Positions 42,799-52,049 of a stretch of DNA of 64,000 nt are shown in pieces (the first letter of the stretch is position 1; each line of letters starts with the position of its first letter). Origin of the DNA: Faucicola sp902506215. Lineage in GTDB: Bacteria > Pseudomonadota > Gammaproteobacteria > Pseudomonadales > Moraxellaceae. Location of the stretch: NCBI GenBank assembly GCA_016888885.1, contig CP069437.1, positions 434,001-498,000 on the forward strand, given 5' to 3'. The notes beneath the pieces were generated by a model. The model saw nothing but the letters and a program-made list of their open reading frames with translations, was not told the origin of the DNA and did no database searches. The position numbers and the translations under genes are program-made.

Positions 42799-44544
42799 TT
42801 ATAACAACACGCGGCGTGGATCTGCTAATAATTTTGCAATATATCGGGTAAATACCGCAGCGTCCGCACCATTGATCACACGGTGGTCATACGATAATGA
42901 CAACGGTAGCATTAAACGTGGCTCAAACTCGCCTTTAGTCTCATTCCAACGTGGCTGAATGCTAGATTCACTGACGCCCAAAATCGCAACTTGGGGCCAA
43001 TTGACCAGCGGCGTAAAGTAAGTACCGCCAAGATTGCCTTGACTTGAAATCGTAAATGACGCGCCTGTTAACTCTTTGGCAGATAGTTTTTTATCACGCG
43101 CTTTTTTGGCAAGCTCACCGATTTCAATCGCCAGTTGCTTGATGCCTTTTTGCTCTACACGTTGAATGACAGGGACTGTCAAACCATCCTCGGTTGCTAC
43201 GGCAAAGCCTAAATTCACGGATTTACGAATAATAATTTGGGTATTGTCATCGCTTAAATGGCTGTTAAATTTTGGATGTTGCATCAGCGCATAAGCAGTG
43301 ACTTTCATAATGAAAGCCAGAATAGTTAGACTCACGCCTTCTTTTTTCATCTCATCTTTTAGGTCGCCACGCAATTTTTCAACATCGGTAATATCTGCCA
43401 AATCAAACTGGGTCACTTGTGGCAAATAGGTATTGTAATTAAGCTGCGGAATTGAGACTTTTTGTAGACGGGTCAAATCCTGACGCTCAATTTCTCCCCA
43501 AATTTCTGTTTTACTCATATCGGGTAAATTAGGTAATCCTGAGCGAGCCGCTGATGGCGCAGAGATATTATTTGCTGCTGCAGGCGTGCGAACTGCTTTT
43601 ATTGTATTTTTGACATAAGCAAACACGTCTTCTTTGACAATACGCCCATTAGCCCCCGTGCCAGTCACCTCACTGATATCAACACCCAATTGGCGCGCAA
43701 GTTTGCGCACCGCAGGACCTGCATAAACTGCGGCGTTTTTGGCATTGATTTGCGCTTCAGACAGTTTTGACTGTGAACTTGACTGGCTAGCTGTTGTGGT
43801 AGCGCTACTAGTTGAAGTTGACGCGGTATTTTGCGTTTTAGCGACTGCTTGCTGAGCGGTATGGGTGGTCGCTTGCGGCTGTGAAGCTGAACTTGATGCG
43901 GATTGCACTGACCCCGCCGCTTCAATCACAACAAAGTCTTGACCATTGCTGACCGTATCCCCTGCATTGACTAAAAATTTGATAATTTTTCCGCTGACAG
44001 GTGCTGGTACTTCGACCGAGGCTTTATCGGATTCAACCAATACTAGCGGTTGTTCAGCAGTGACAGTATCGCCTTCTTTGACCAACCACTCACTAATTTC
44101 TGCGGTATCGACGCCCAAATCTGGCAATGTATAGGTTGCTTCAGCTGATGTAGATGTGGGCTGTGATTGATTTGGCGCAGCCATAGACGGCGTTTGCGAT
44201 GAACTCGCGTTAGCTTCTTTAGCTTCTTTAATTTCTTTAGCTTCGTGAGATTGGGCTGCTTGTTGGTCTGTCTGTTGCGCAGGCTGCTCTACAGGTGCAG
44301 TGTTTGATTGGCTATTACCTGCACTGTCGATGGTGAGAATCACATCACCTTCTTTGACCTTATCACCGATTTGAAGATTAATCGCTGTGATAGTCCCTGC
44401 TGATGTTGCAGGTACTTCTACAGAGGCTTTGTCAGATTCTAATAAGACAATGTTATCATCCACATTGATGACATCGCCGACTTTGACCATAATCTCGCTG
44501 ACTTCGGCACTATCAACGCCTAAGTCGGGAACTTTGATTTCCAT
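42799..44544 (-). CDS. aceF: Pyruvate dehydrogenase E2, dihydrolipoamide acetyltransferase
   Basis: 581 residues. Two lipoyl domains are seen, each with the lipoyl-lysine motif ESDKASVEVPA (near residues 40 and 165), joined by Ala/Gln/Ser-rich linkers. The E3/E1-binding domain (AGPAVRKLARQLGVDISEV, TGANGRIVKEDV) and the catalytic acyltransferase domain with YDHRVINGADA near the C-terminus follow. E. coli AceF has three lipoyl domains; two is common in other proteobacteria. It follows aceE with an 81-bp gap containing a strong hairpin. No lpd gene is adjacent. Confidence 0.95.
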   Translation of the reverse strand: MEIKVPDLGVDSAEVSEIMVKVGDVINVDDNIVLLESDKASVEVPATSAGTITAINLQIGDKVKEGDVILTIDSAGNSQSNTAPVEQPAQQTDQQAAQSHEAKEIKEAKEANASSSQTPSMAAPNQSQPTSTSAEATYTLPDLGVDTAEISEWLVKEGDTVTAEQPLVLVESDKASVEVPAPVSGKIIKFLVNAGDTVSNGQDFVVIEAAGSVQSASSSASQPQATTHTAQQAVAKTQNTASTSTSSATTTASQSSSQSKLSEAQINAKNAAVYAGPAVRKLARQLGVDISEVTGTGANGRIVKEDVFAYVKNTIKAVRTPAAANNISAPSAARSGLPNLPDMSKTEIWGEIERQDLTRLQKVSIPQLNYNTYLPQVTQFDLADITDVEKLRGDLKDEMKKEGVSLTILAFIMKVTAYALMQHPKFNSHLSDDNTQIIIRKSVNLGFAVATEDGLTVPVIQRVEQKGIKQLAIEIGELAKKARDKKLSAKELTGASFTISSQGNLGGTYFTPLVNWPQVAILGVSESSIQPRWNETKGEFEPRLMLPLSLSYDHRVINGADAAVFTRYIAKLLADPRRVLL

Positions 44545-44574
44545 GGGTTTATCCTTAAATTTTTATTTCTACTA

Positions 44575-44614
44575 AGTAGGTAATCAGCCGCTAATACGTG
44601 GCTGATTACCTACT
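44575..44614 (-). promoter_or_regulatory. Long perfect hairpin between aceE and aceF
   Basis: AGTAGGTAATCAGCC at 44575-44589 is exactly complementary to GGCTGATTACCTACT at 44600-44614, with a 10-nt loop. No T run follows on the minus strand, so it looks like an mRNA processing or stabilising stem, or a partial attenuator, rather than a standard terminator. Confidence 0.7.
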
Positions 44615-44625
44615 ATTGATTTCTA

Positions 44626-47439
44626 TTATTCAGGTTTGTCGTTAAGCATTGGCGCATCGGCTTTATCTTCTGCTTTGCCGTCTGTCGAAATCGCTTCATC
44701 ATCCTCTTCAACCAAGGTTGGTACAGGTTTTGGATGCGCGCCTAAAATCGCTGGTGCATCTGGGGAATGGTCGATTTGTACTTGAGGATACCAAGCAGGT
44801 GAAGCATCGGCATCAATACCCAAGCTACTAATGGCATCTTTGACCAAACGCACATCAACTTCGCCTTCATCTGCCAATAGTTTGAGCGTTGCTACCACAA
44901 TGTGCGCGGCGTCCACTTTAAAGAAACTACGTAATTGGCTGCGGCTATCCGAACGACCAAAACCATCGGTACCTAAGGTGGCATACGGTCGACTGTCTGG
45001 TAGGTAGGCGCGGATTTGTTCAGAGAAAATGCGCATATAGTCGGTGGCGGCGACTACAATGCCTTCATGCTGCGCAAGTTGTTCAGTAACCCAAGGCGTA
45101 CGCTGTTCATCTAGTGGGTGTAGACGATTGTATTCGTCACATGCCATGCCTTCACGAGTGAGTTCATTAAAGCTTGTGACACTCCACACATTGGCATTGA
45201 TATTGAATTCTTCAGCTAAAATTTGCGCGGCTTTCTCAACCTCACGTAAAATTACGCCTGAACCTAGCAATTGCACTTGTTTTGAACCATTGTCTTTGAG
45301 CAAGTACATGCCTTTTTTGATGCCTTCTTCGACCCCTGTTGGCATAGCTGGTTGCTCGTAGTTTTCATTCATTAAGGTGATATAATAGAAAACCCGTTCG
45401 CCTTCACCATACATACGGCGCAGACCATCTTGTACGACCACCGCTAGCTCATAACCATAACATGGGTCATAAGTGACACAGTTTGGCACCGTGTTAAATA
45501 AAATCAAATGATGACCATCTTGGTGCTGTAAGCCTTCGCCATTGAGTGTGGTACGACCTGCGGTACCGCCAAGCAAGAACCCTTGCGCCTGCATATCGCC
45601 TGCGGCCCAAACTAAATCACCGACGCGTTGGAAACCAAACATCGAATAATAGATATAAAAAGGAATCATCGGTAACGCATTGGTTGAATAACTGGTCGCT
45701 AACGCAATCCAAGCACTCATCGCACCTGCTTCATTAATGCCTTCTTCAAGCATATGACCGTCTTTGGCTTCTCTATAACCCATCAAGGCTTCATGGTCTT
45801 CAGGGGTATAATTTTGACCCGATGCCGAGTAGATACCCAATTGGCGGAACATACCTTCAAGGCCAAAAGTACGGGCTTCATCAGGAACAATCGGCACCAC
45901 ACGCTCTTGCAGCGCTTTATTTTTTAGCAGTGCCGATAGCAAGCGTACAAATACCATGGTGGTAGATTGTTCTTTGCCTGCACTACCTTGTAGTAATTTG
46001 TCAAAAATCTCCAAGCCTGGGACATCGAGTGGAATATGGCCACTACGGCGATTGGGCAAATGTCCGCGCAGTGCTTGACGGCGACCTTTGAGGTATTGGA
46101 TTTCAGCAGAATTTTCATCAGGACGATAAAACGGTAATTCTTCAAGCTGCGTATCGGTAAATGGCAAATCAAAACGGTCACGGAAATATTTTAATGAATC
46201 AATTTCGAGTTTTTTGATTTGGTGGGTTTTGTTGACCGCTTGGCTTTGGTTAGATAAGCCATAACCTTTGACGGTTTTAACCAAAATAACCGTCGGCTGA
46301 CCTTTGGCTTTCATGGCTTCACTAAATGCGGCATACACCTTCACTGGGTCGTGACCACCACGGTCTAAATTTTGGATTTCTTGGTCAGTCCAATCTTTGA
46401 CCATTTCGGCAAGTTCTGGGTATTTACCAAAGAAATGGTCACGGACAAATTTACCATCACGCGCTTTATACACTTGGTATTCACCATCGAGGGTCTCAAG
46501 CATACGGTGTTTGAGCGCGCCTGTATAGTCTTTGTCTAACAGGGTATCCCATTTACCGCCCCAAATAACTTTAATCACCCGCCAACCTGCACCGCGAAAC
46601 ACAGATTCAAGCTCTTGGATAATTTTACCGTTACCACGTACCGGACCATCTAGACGCTGTAAGTTACAGTTAATCACCCAAATCAGATTTTCTAGATTCT
46701 CGCGACTGGCTAGTGAGATAGCACCTAGGCTCTCTGGCTCATCGGTTTCACCATCGCCCAAGAATGCCCAAATTTTGCGACCTTCTTTTGGAATCAAGCC
46801 GCGATTTTCAAGATATTGGTGCACATGCGCGTGATAAATTGACATGATTGGGCCTAAACCCATCGACACGGTTGGGAACTGCCAATAGTCAGGCATCAAA
46901 TAAGGGTGTGGGTAGCTAGATAGCCCCTTGCCGCCTACTTCACGGCGAAAATTCGTCAGCTGCTCTTCAGTCAATCGACCTTCTAAAAATGAGCGAGCAT
47001 ACATCCCTGGTGAACCGTGACCTTGATAATAAATCATATCACCGCCAAAGCTTTCATTCGCTGCGCGCCAAAAATGGTTAAAACCTGTTTCGTATAACGT
47101 CGCGCTTGAGGCAAAGGTCGCTAAGTGACCGCCTAAGTCGTCGTCATTTTTGTTGGCACGCATCACCATCGCCACCGCATTATAACGAATGATTGCGCGA
47201 ATTTTACGCTCTAGGGTTAAATCACCGGGATATAAGGGTTGATCTTCTACCGGAATAGTGTTGATGTAAGCGGTGTCAAGGCGGTTAACGCGCAATTCTT
47301 CTTGAACCGCCTTATCATAGATGGCTTTTAGTAAAAAAGTGGCGCGTTTTTTCCCCGCTGACTTGATTACCGAATCAAAGGCGTCAAGCCACTCTTGGGT
47401 TTCTTGACTATCAGGGTCTTTAAAATACTGATATTGCAT
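44626..47439 (-). CDS. aceE: Pyruvate dehydrogenase E1 component, homodimeric
   Basis: 937 residues from the ATG at 47439, chosen over the longer frame (start 47472) because AAGGAA lies 8 bp upstream and MQYQYFKDPDSQETQEWLDA is the family N-terminus. The thiamine diphosphate motif is GDGETDEPES followed by NLIWVINCNLQRLDGPVRGNG. It is the large single-chain E1, as in E. coli (887 residues), with an extra acidic C-terminal tail of ~35 residues. It decarboxylates pyruvate and hands the acetyl group to AceF. Confidence 0.96.
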   Translation of the reverse strand: MQYQYFKDPDSQETQEWLDAFDSVIKSAGKKRATFLLKAIYDKAVQEELRVNRLDTAYINTIPVEDQPLYPGDLTLERKIRAIIRYNAVAMVMRANKNDDDLGGHLATFASSATLYETGFNHFWRAANESFGGDMIYYQGHGSPGMYARSFLEGRLTEEQLTNFRREVGGKGLSSYPHPYLMPDYWQFPTVSMGLGPIMSIYHAHVHQYLENRGLIPKEGRKIWAFLGDGETDEPESLGAISLASRENLENLIWVINCNLQRLDGPVRGNGKIIQELESVFRGAGWRVIKVIWGGKWDTLLDKDYTGALKHRMLETLDGEYQVYKARDGKFVRDHFFGKYPELAEMVKDWTDQEIQNLDRGGHDPVKVYAAFSEAMKAKGQPTVILVKTVKGYGLSNQSQAVNKTHQIKKLEIDSLKYFRDRFDLPFTDTQLEELPFYRPDENSAEIQYLKGRRQALRGHLPNRRSGHIPLDVPGLEIFDKLLQGSAGKEQSTTMVFVRLLSALLKNKALQERVVPIVPDEARTFGLEGMFRQLGIYSASGQNYTPEDHEALMGYREAKDGHMLEEGINEAGAMSAWIALATSYSTNALPMIPFYIYYSMFGFQRVGDLVWAAGDMQAQGFLLGGTAGRTTLNGEGLQHQDGHHLILFNTVPNCVTYDPCYGYELAVVVQDGLRRMYGEGERVFYYITLMNENYEQPAMPTGVEEGIKKGMYLLKDNGSKQVQLLGSGVILREVEKAAQILAEEFNINANVWSVTSFNELTREGMACDEYNRLHPLDEQRTPWVTEQLAQHEGIVVAATDYMRIFSEQIRAYLPDSRPYATLGTDGFGRSDSRSQLRSFFKVDAAHIVVATLKLLADEGEVDVRLVKDAISSLGIDADASPAWYPQVQIDHSPDAPAILGAHPKPVPTLVEEDDEAISTDGKAEDKADAPMLNDKPE

Positions 47440-47718
47440 TTTTCGTTCCTTTTGGCAATGGCATCCATCCATGGAAATAACCTAGAATGGAGCTAGGTTG
47501 TAAGCGACTCAAAGTATTCAACTATTAGACACAAAAGATTGTCATAAATAGCGATAGCAATATTTTACATGAAAAAAATATTTATGTATTTTCGCTAATT
47601 TTTAATAGGTATTTAGCTATGAAATAAAGGTAAAAAAACAACTGTTTTTTCTGACCGTATAGTAAATTTATCAGCAAAGTAAAGCAATAAAAGCGTTAAA
47701 TCGCTTGACAGTCAACCA

Positions 47719-48414
47719 TCAACACTTATCAACTGCTTTTTGATAAGCTGGGCGAGCTTGGCATTTTTTTAACCAATTGTGAATGTTGGCATATTTTGCC
47801 TCTAAACTATGGGTTTCTAGCATGGCGTTTATGCCAAATTCCAGCTGTATATCAGCGCCGCTAAATTGGTTACCAGCAAGCCATTCATTGCTACCCAAAT
47901 GCTTATCTAGCATTTTGAGCTGCTCGGTTAATGAATGATTCAGATAAGATTTGTCTATCCCCGATTTGAGTAATTTTGCCACTTGCTTGATACCTATCGG
48001 TGATTTTTTTATCATGGTAGCAAATATTAGTCGGATAATAAGCAAGGGCATCAACGAGCTTTCGGTAAAATGCAGCCAATATCGATACTGTTCATACGCC
48101 TCACTGCCATAATCTGGGCGAAATTTTTTATTCAGCACCAGTTGTGAGATGGGCTGTGCATCTTGCGGGTCGCTTAACTTATCATAGTTATCAATCAAAT
48201 ACTCAATGATATTGGCAGATTCAATCAGCGTTTTTCCATTATCTTGCAGGATAGGTGCCTTACCCATCGGGTGAATTTTTTGCAAAGACTTGGGCGCCAA
48301 ACCATGATGGCGTTCGTACTTGGTTAACTGATAAGGCAGCTCTAATTCTTCTAATAGCCAAAGAATTCGAAATGAACGGGATTTTTCAAGGTGGTGTAGA
48401 TGCAGTTTTGACAT
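47719..48414 (-). CDS. Glutathione S-transferase family protein
   Basis: 231 residues. The N-terminal thioredoxin-like domain (LHHLEKSRSFRILWLLEELELPYQLTKYER, GKAPILQDNGKTLIESANIIEYL with the conserved cis-Pro and the ES pair binding glutathione) precedes an all-helical domain. The substrate is unknown. It lies alone between aceE and gyrA; 246 bp upstream of aceE hold no gene. Confidence 0.88.
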   Translation of the reverse strand: MSKLHLHHLEKSRSFRILWLLEELELPYQLTKYERHHGLAPKSLQKIHPMGKAPILQDNGKTLIESANIIEYLIDNYDKLSDPQDAQPISQLVLNKKFRPDYGSEAYEQYRYWLHFTESSLMPLLIIRLIFATMIKKSPIGIKQVAKLLKSGIDKSYLNHSLTEQLKMLDKHLGSNEWLAGNQFSGADIQLEFGINAMLETHSLEAKYANIHNWLKKCQARPAYQKAVDKC

Positions 48415-48518
48415 GGGTATACTCGTCTTTTAATGTAATAGGATTGTTGGAACAAGATAATTTTAAATTTTATAAGGCTTTAAACTTGCTGGCTGTTGCG
48501 AAATTGTAGAATTGATCG

Positions 48519-48552
48519 AAAAAAACCAGCTTATTGATTGATAAGCTGGTTT
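48519..48552 (-). terminator. Intrinsic terminator after gyrA
   Basis: On the minus strand AAACCAGCTTAT pairs with ATAAGCTGGTTT around a 6-nt loop and is followed by T residues. It is 34 bp past the gyrA stop. Confidence 0.85.
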
Positions 48553-48586
48553 GATAAAGCGAGGTTACAAATAGCAAGGCTACAAA

Positions 48587-51415
48587 TTAGTTATCTAGCT
48601 GTTGTGCATCGGCTTCTAATAAACCATCTTGCTGCAAGGCTTCAGACAACTCGATGTTTTGTAAATCAGCGCTGTGCAAATCCGCACTGTCTGGTAAATC
48701 AGCGCTGTCTTGCGCGATATTTTCAGCTAATACTGCCTCTAAACTATCTTCGTCTAGCTCGTCTTCACTACCGCCTTCAACCAAAGCAATAGATACCAAT
48801 GATTCATCTTGTGAAATACGAATCAGGGTGACGCCTTGTGCATTCCGACCTGTCTGCGCGATTTGCCCGACCGGTGTACGCACCAGCGTGCCGGCATCAG
48901 AAATCAGCACAATATCATCAGCATCGGTTACCGCTAACGCCTGCACTAGCTCACCATTACGCGCCGTGGTTTTGATGGCAATAATGCCTTTACCGCCCCG
49001 ACCTTTGACAGGGAAATCAGAGACAGGGGTACGTTTGCCAAAGCCACGCTCACAAGCACATAAAATCTCGCCTTGCTGTGGGGCAACAACCAACGACACC
49101 ACACGGCTAACCGCAACGACACTGTCATTGTCTTGGTCATCTTGGCTATCGTCTTCAAGCTCGGTGTCCTCGTCTTCAATGCCTTGATTGGCCAGTAGCG
49201 TCACCCGCATACCGCGCACCCCTTTTGCGGTACGACCCATCGCACGGATTTTACTTTCATTAAAGCGAATGGCTTTACCTTCATTGGAAAATAACATGAT
49301 GTCTTGCTCGCCATCGGTAATGGCAACGCCAATCAAGTTATCGCCGTCATTGAGTTCAACCGCGCGAAGTCCGTTGGCGCGAAGGTTTTTAAATTGTGAC
49401 AATTGGACGCGTTTTACCATACCCGATGCGGTTGCAAAGAACACATAGCTATTGTCATTTTGCTTGTCGTCTTCGGTCACCGGCAAGATGGCGGTGACTT
49501 TTTCATCGGCATCGAGCGCAATTAGATTGACCATCGGACGGCCACGCGAACCACGGCTGGCAATAGGCACTTCAAACACTTGTAACCCAAACACACGACC
49601 CCGATCGGTAAAAATCATCACATTGTTATGCGTGGATGTGACCACCATATGGTCAATGACGTCATCTGCTTTCATGGCAGTGGCTGACTTGCCTTTACCA
49701 CCGCGTTTTTGGGCGATGTAGTCGCTGATAGGCTGGGTTTTGGCATAGCCCGTGCGTGAAACAGTCAATACAACGGTCTGTTCAGGAATCAAATCCGCAC
49801 GGCTAAAGTCACTGCGACTATCGACGATTTGGGTTTTGCGTGCATCGCCAAAGTCATCACGGATTTGGATTAATTCGTCTTTGATTACTTGCATTAATTG
49901 GTCAAAGTTATCCAAAATGCTTTGTAATTGCGCAATGAGTGCCAAGATTTCTTTGAATTCTTGCTGTAGCTTGTCTTGCTCTAGCCCTGTTAAACGGTGC
50001 AGCTGCATATCCAAAATAGCATTGACTTGGTCAGGCGATAGACGATAATTTTGGTTGTCATCAATCAATCCATATGGGGCATTAAGGTCTTCGCCCTCAA
50101 TCACATCAGGGCGAATCGAATGACTGCCTGCTGCCTCTAACATGGCAATCACGCCACCTGACTGCCAAGTATTAGTTAGTAAGTTATCGCGGGCTTCTTG
50201 GCGGTTTGCCGATGCCTTGATAGTGTCAATAATGCGATCAATGTTGGCAAGGGCAATGGTTAGTCCTTCGAGTAAATGACCACGCGCCTGTGCTTTTTTG
50301 AGTTCAAAAATAGTACGGCGAGTCACAACTTCTTGGCGGTGACGTATAAAGGCGGCAATCAAATCCCGCAACGTCATGATTTTAGGTTGACCTTCATCTA
50401 AGGCAACCATGTTGATACTAAAACTCGATTCTAAAGGCGTTTGGATAAATAGATTGTTAACGATGACTTCCGCGTTTTCACCGCGTCTTAAGTCAATAGC
50501 GATACGCATGCCATCTTTATCTGACTCATCACGAATCTCGCTAATGCCTTCAAGTTTTTTATCGCGTACCAATTCCGCGATTTTTTCAATCAATTTTGCT
50601 TTATTGGTTTGGTATGGAATCTCGGTAAATACAATACGTTCACGCTCTTTATTGGCGCCCGTTTCACTCATCGGTTCGATGTGATATTTGCCGCGCAAAT
50701 GCAGGCGACCTTTACCGGTGCGATAAGCATCGACAATGCCTGAGCGACCATAAATAATACCACCTGTTGGGAAATCAGGGCCGGTGATGTACTGCATAAG
50801 CATTTCGCCAGAGATGTGCGGATCATCGGCATACGCCAAACAGGCATTAATCACTTCCGTCAGATTGTGTGGCGCCATATTGGTTGCCATACCCACTGCA
50901 ATCCCTGTGGCACCATTAACGAGCAAATTTGGAATACGGGCTGGCATGACGCTTGGCATTTGCTCCGAGCCATCATAGTTTGGCTCCCAATCCACAGTGT
51001 CTTTATCCAAATCACCCAGCATTTGGTGAGTGAGTTTTTGCATGCGCACTTCGGTATAACGCATCGCTGCGGCAGGGTCATCATCCACTGAGCCAAAATT
51101 ACCTTGACCATCGATGAGCATATAGCGCATAGAGAAAGGCTGCGCCAGACGTACAATCGCGTCATAAACTGCGGTATCGCCATGTGGGTGGTATTTACCG
51201 ATAACATCACCGACCACACGCGCCGATTTTTTGTAAGGTTTGTTAAAGTCGTTTGATAATTCATGCATCGCGTATAACACACGGCGATGAACAGGTTTCA
51301 GCCCATCACGCACATCAGGTAAAGCACGGGAGACAATTACGCTCATGGCATAGTCGAGATAAGATTGTTTTAATTCATCGACGATGCTAATGGGGCTAAC
51401 GGAATCGGTGGACAT
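48587..51415 (-). CDS. gyrA: DNA gyrase subunit A
   Basis: 942 residues from the ATG at 51415 with AAAGGAG six bases upstream (the frame opens at 51433). The catalytic tyrosine is Y120 in AMRYTEVRM. The quinolone-determining region reads HPHGDTAVYDAIV, with Thr81 and Asp85 at the positions of E. coli Ser83 and Asp87; Thr is the wild-type residue in some gammaproteobacteria. The C-terminal beta-pinwheel carries the GyrA box QRGGKGK. An acidic insert (DEDTELEDDSQDDQDNDS) and an acidic tail with repeated (D/H)SADL are unusual. The enzyme introduces negative supercoils with GyrB, which is not in this window. Confidence 0.96.
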   Translation of the reverse strand: MSTDSVSPISIVDELKQSYLDYAMSVIVSRALPDVRDGLKPVHRRVLYAMHELSNDFNKPYKKSARVVGDVIGKYHPHGDTAVYDAIVRLAQPFSMRYMLIDGQGNFGSVDDDPAAAMRYTEVRMQKLTHQMLGDLDKDTVDWEPNYDGSEQMPSVMPARIPNLLVNGATGIAVGMATNMAPHNLTEVINACLAYADDPHISGEMLMQYITGPDFPTGGIIYGRSGIVDAYRTGKGRLHLRGKYHIEPMSETGANKERERIVFTEIPYQTNKAKLIEKIAELVRDKKLEGISEIRDESDKDGMRIAIDLRRGENAEVIVNNLFIQTPLESSFSINMVALDEGQPKIMTLRDLIAAFIRHRQEVVTRRTIFELKKAQARGHLLEGLTIALANIDRIIDTIKASANRQEARDNLLTNTWQSGGVIAMLEAAGSHSIRPDVIEGEDLNAPYGLIDDNQNYRLSPDQVNAILDMQLHRLTGLEQDKLQQEFKEILALIAQLQSILDNFDQLMQVIKDELIQIRDDFGDARKTQIVDSRSDFSRADLIPEQTVVLTVSRTGYAKTQPISDYIAQKRGGKGKSATAMKADDVIDHMVVTSTHNNVMIFTDRGRVFGLQVFEVPIASRGSRGRPMVNLIALDADEKVTAILPVTEDDKQNDNSYVFFATASGMVKRVQLSQFKNLRANGLRAVELNDGDNLIGVAITDGEQDIMLFSNEGKAIRFNESKIRAMGRTAKGVRGMRVTLLANQGIEDEDTELEDDSQDDQDNDSVVAVSRVVSLVVAPQQGEILCACERGFGKRTPVSDFPVKGRGGKGIIAIKTTARNGELVQALAVTDADDIVLISDAGTLVRTPVGQIAQTGRNAQGVTLIRISQDESLVSIALVEGGSEDELDEDSLEAVLAENIAQDSADLPDSADLHSADLQNIELSEALQQDGLLEADAQQLDN

Positions 51416-51889
51416 GCACGCTCCTTTTATCAAGCTACTTAAATATATGAGTCATCTTATTTATTTTACTTTTCAAGGCGATGGCTAACTTAAAAGCACT
51501 GCGCAATGTAAAGGCAATGCGCATTTTTGACCAAAAGCTGCAAAAAACCCCAATCAAAACTTTTAGAAAAGTAACACAGATGACATTATATTTTTAGGAT
51601 AGTAAAAAGGAATAATTATAGCATAAAACGCATGATTTAGCAGTTAACTCACCGCCAAATGTCGACGGTAATGTCAAAATATCATGCTTTGACGGGTGTT
51701 ATTTTACCCCATGGTAAACTGCCCAAACTTTACCAGCTATCTTAATCAACTATTGTAATAATCTATAAAGTAACCTGTCTAATGACAAAGCCTGTTGATA
51801 AACAGGCTTTGTTAAATTGGAATCAGTTAAGTGCGTGTTGGTTAATTGGCTATAGCTTCAGGCTATCGCCAATTTAGAACTGGCTAAAC
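51416..51889. other. Intergenic region upstream of gyrA, no confident gene
   Basis: AT-rich spacer of about 470 bp between gyrA and the small reading frame downstream of pssA. It holds a hairpin (ACAAAGCCTG/CAGGCTTTGT at about 51786-51813) with only a weak T run on either strand, and part of a 16-bp tandem duplication. The gyrA promoter should be here but was not assigned. Confidence 0.5.
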
Positions 51890-51905
51890 TTAGAACTGGC
51901 TAAAC
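51874..51905. repeat. 16-bp perfect tandem duplication
   Basis: TTAGAACTGGCTAAAC occurs twice head to tail (51874-51889 and 51890-51905). The second copy encodes the last residues (LFSQF) and stop of the small minus-strand frame. Confidence 0.85.
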
Positions 51906-52042
51906 AATGTCTGTGCCACACCCATACAATACGGCGTGACTAAACCATGATATTGCATAGCAACGGCTTGTGATGGATTGCCCCCGTTGGCAGCCGCAAT
52001 CGCTGCAATATTTTGCACTTTACTAGCAAATCCTGCCTGCAT
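51890..52042 (-). CDS. Candidate small protein (50 residues) downstream of pssA
   Basis: An ATG at 52042, preceded by AGAGAAAA, opens 50 codons: a helical Ala/Gln/Asn-rich start (KVQNIAAIAAANGGNPSQAV) and a tail with one Cys. The frame is also open further upstream, overlapping the end of pssA in another frame. Composition looks protein-like rather than random, but no family is recognised. It starts 7 bp after the pssA stop, so it could be translated from the pssA mRNA. Existence is uncertain. Confidence 0.4.
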   Translation of the reverse strand: MQAGFASKVQNIAAIAAANGGNPSQAVAMQYHGLVTPYCMGVAQTLFSQF

Positions 52043-52049
52043 TTTTTCT

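Noticed and set aside
51786..51813. Hairpin ACAAAGCCTG/CAGGCTTTGT as an intrinsic terminator
   Set aside because: No real T run on either strand; kept only as a note in the intergenic entry.
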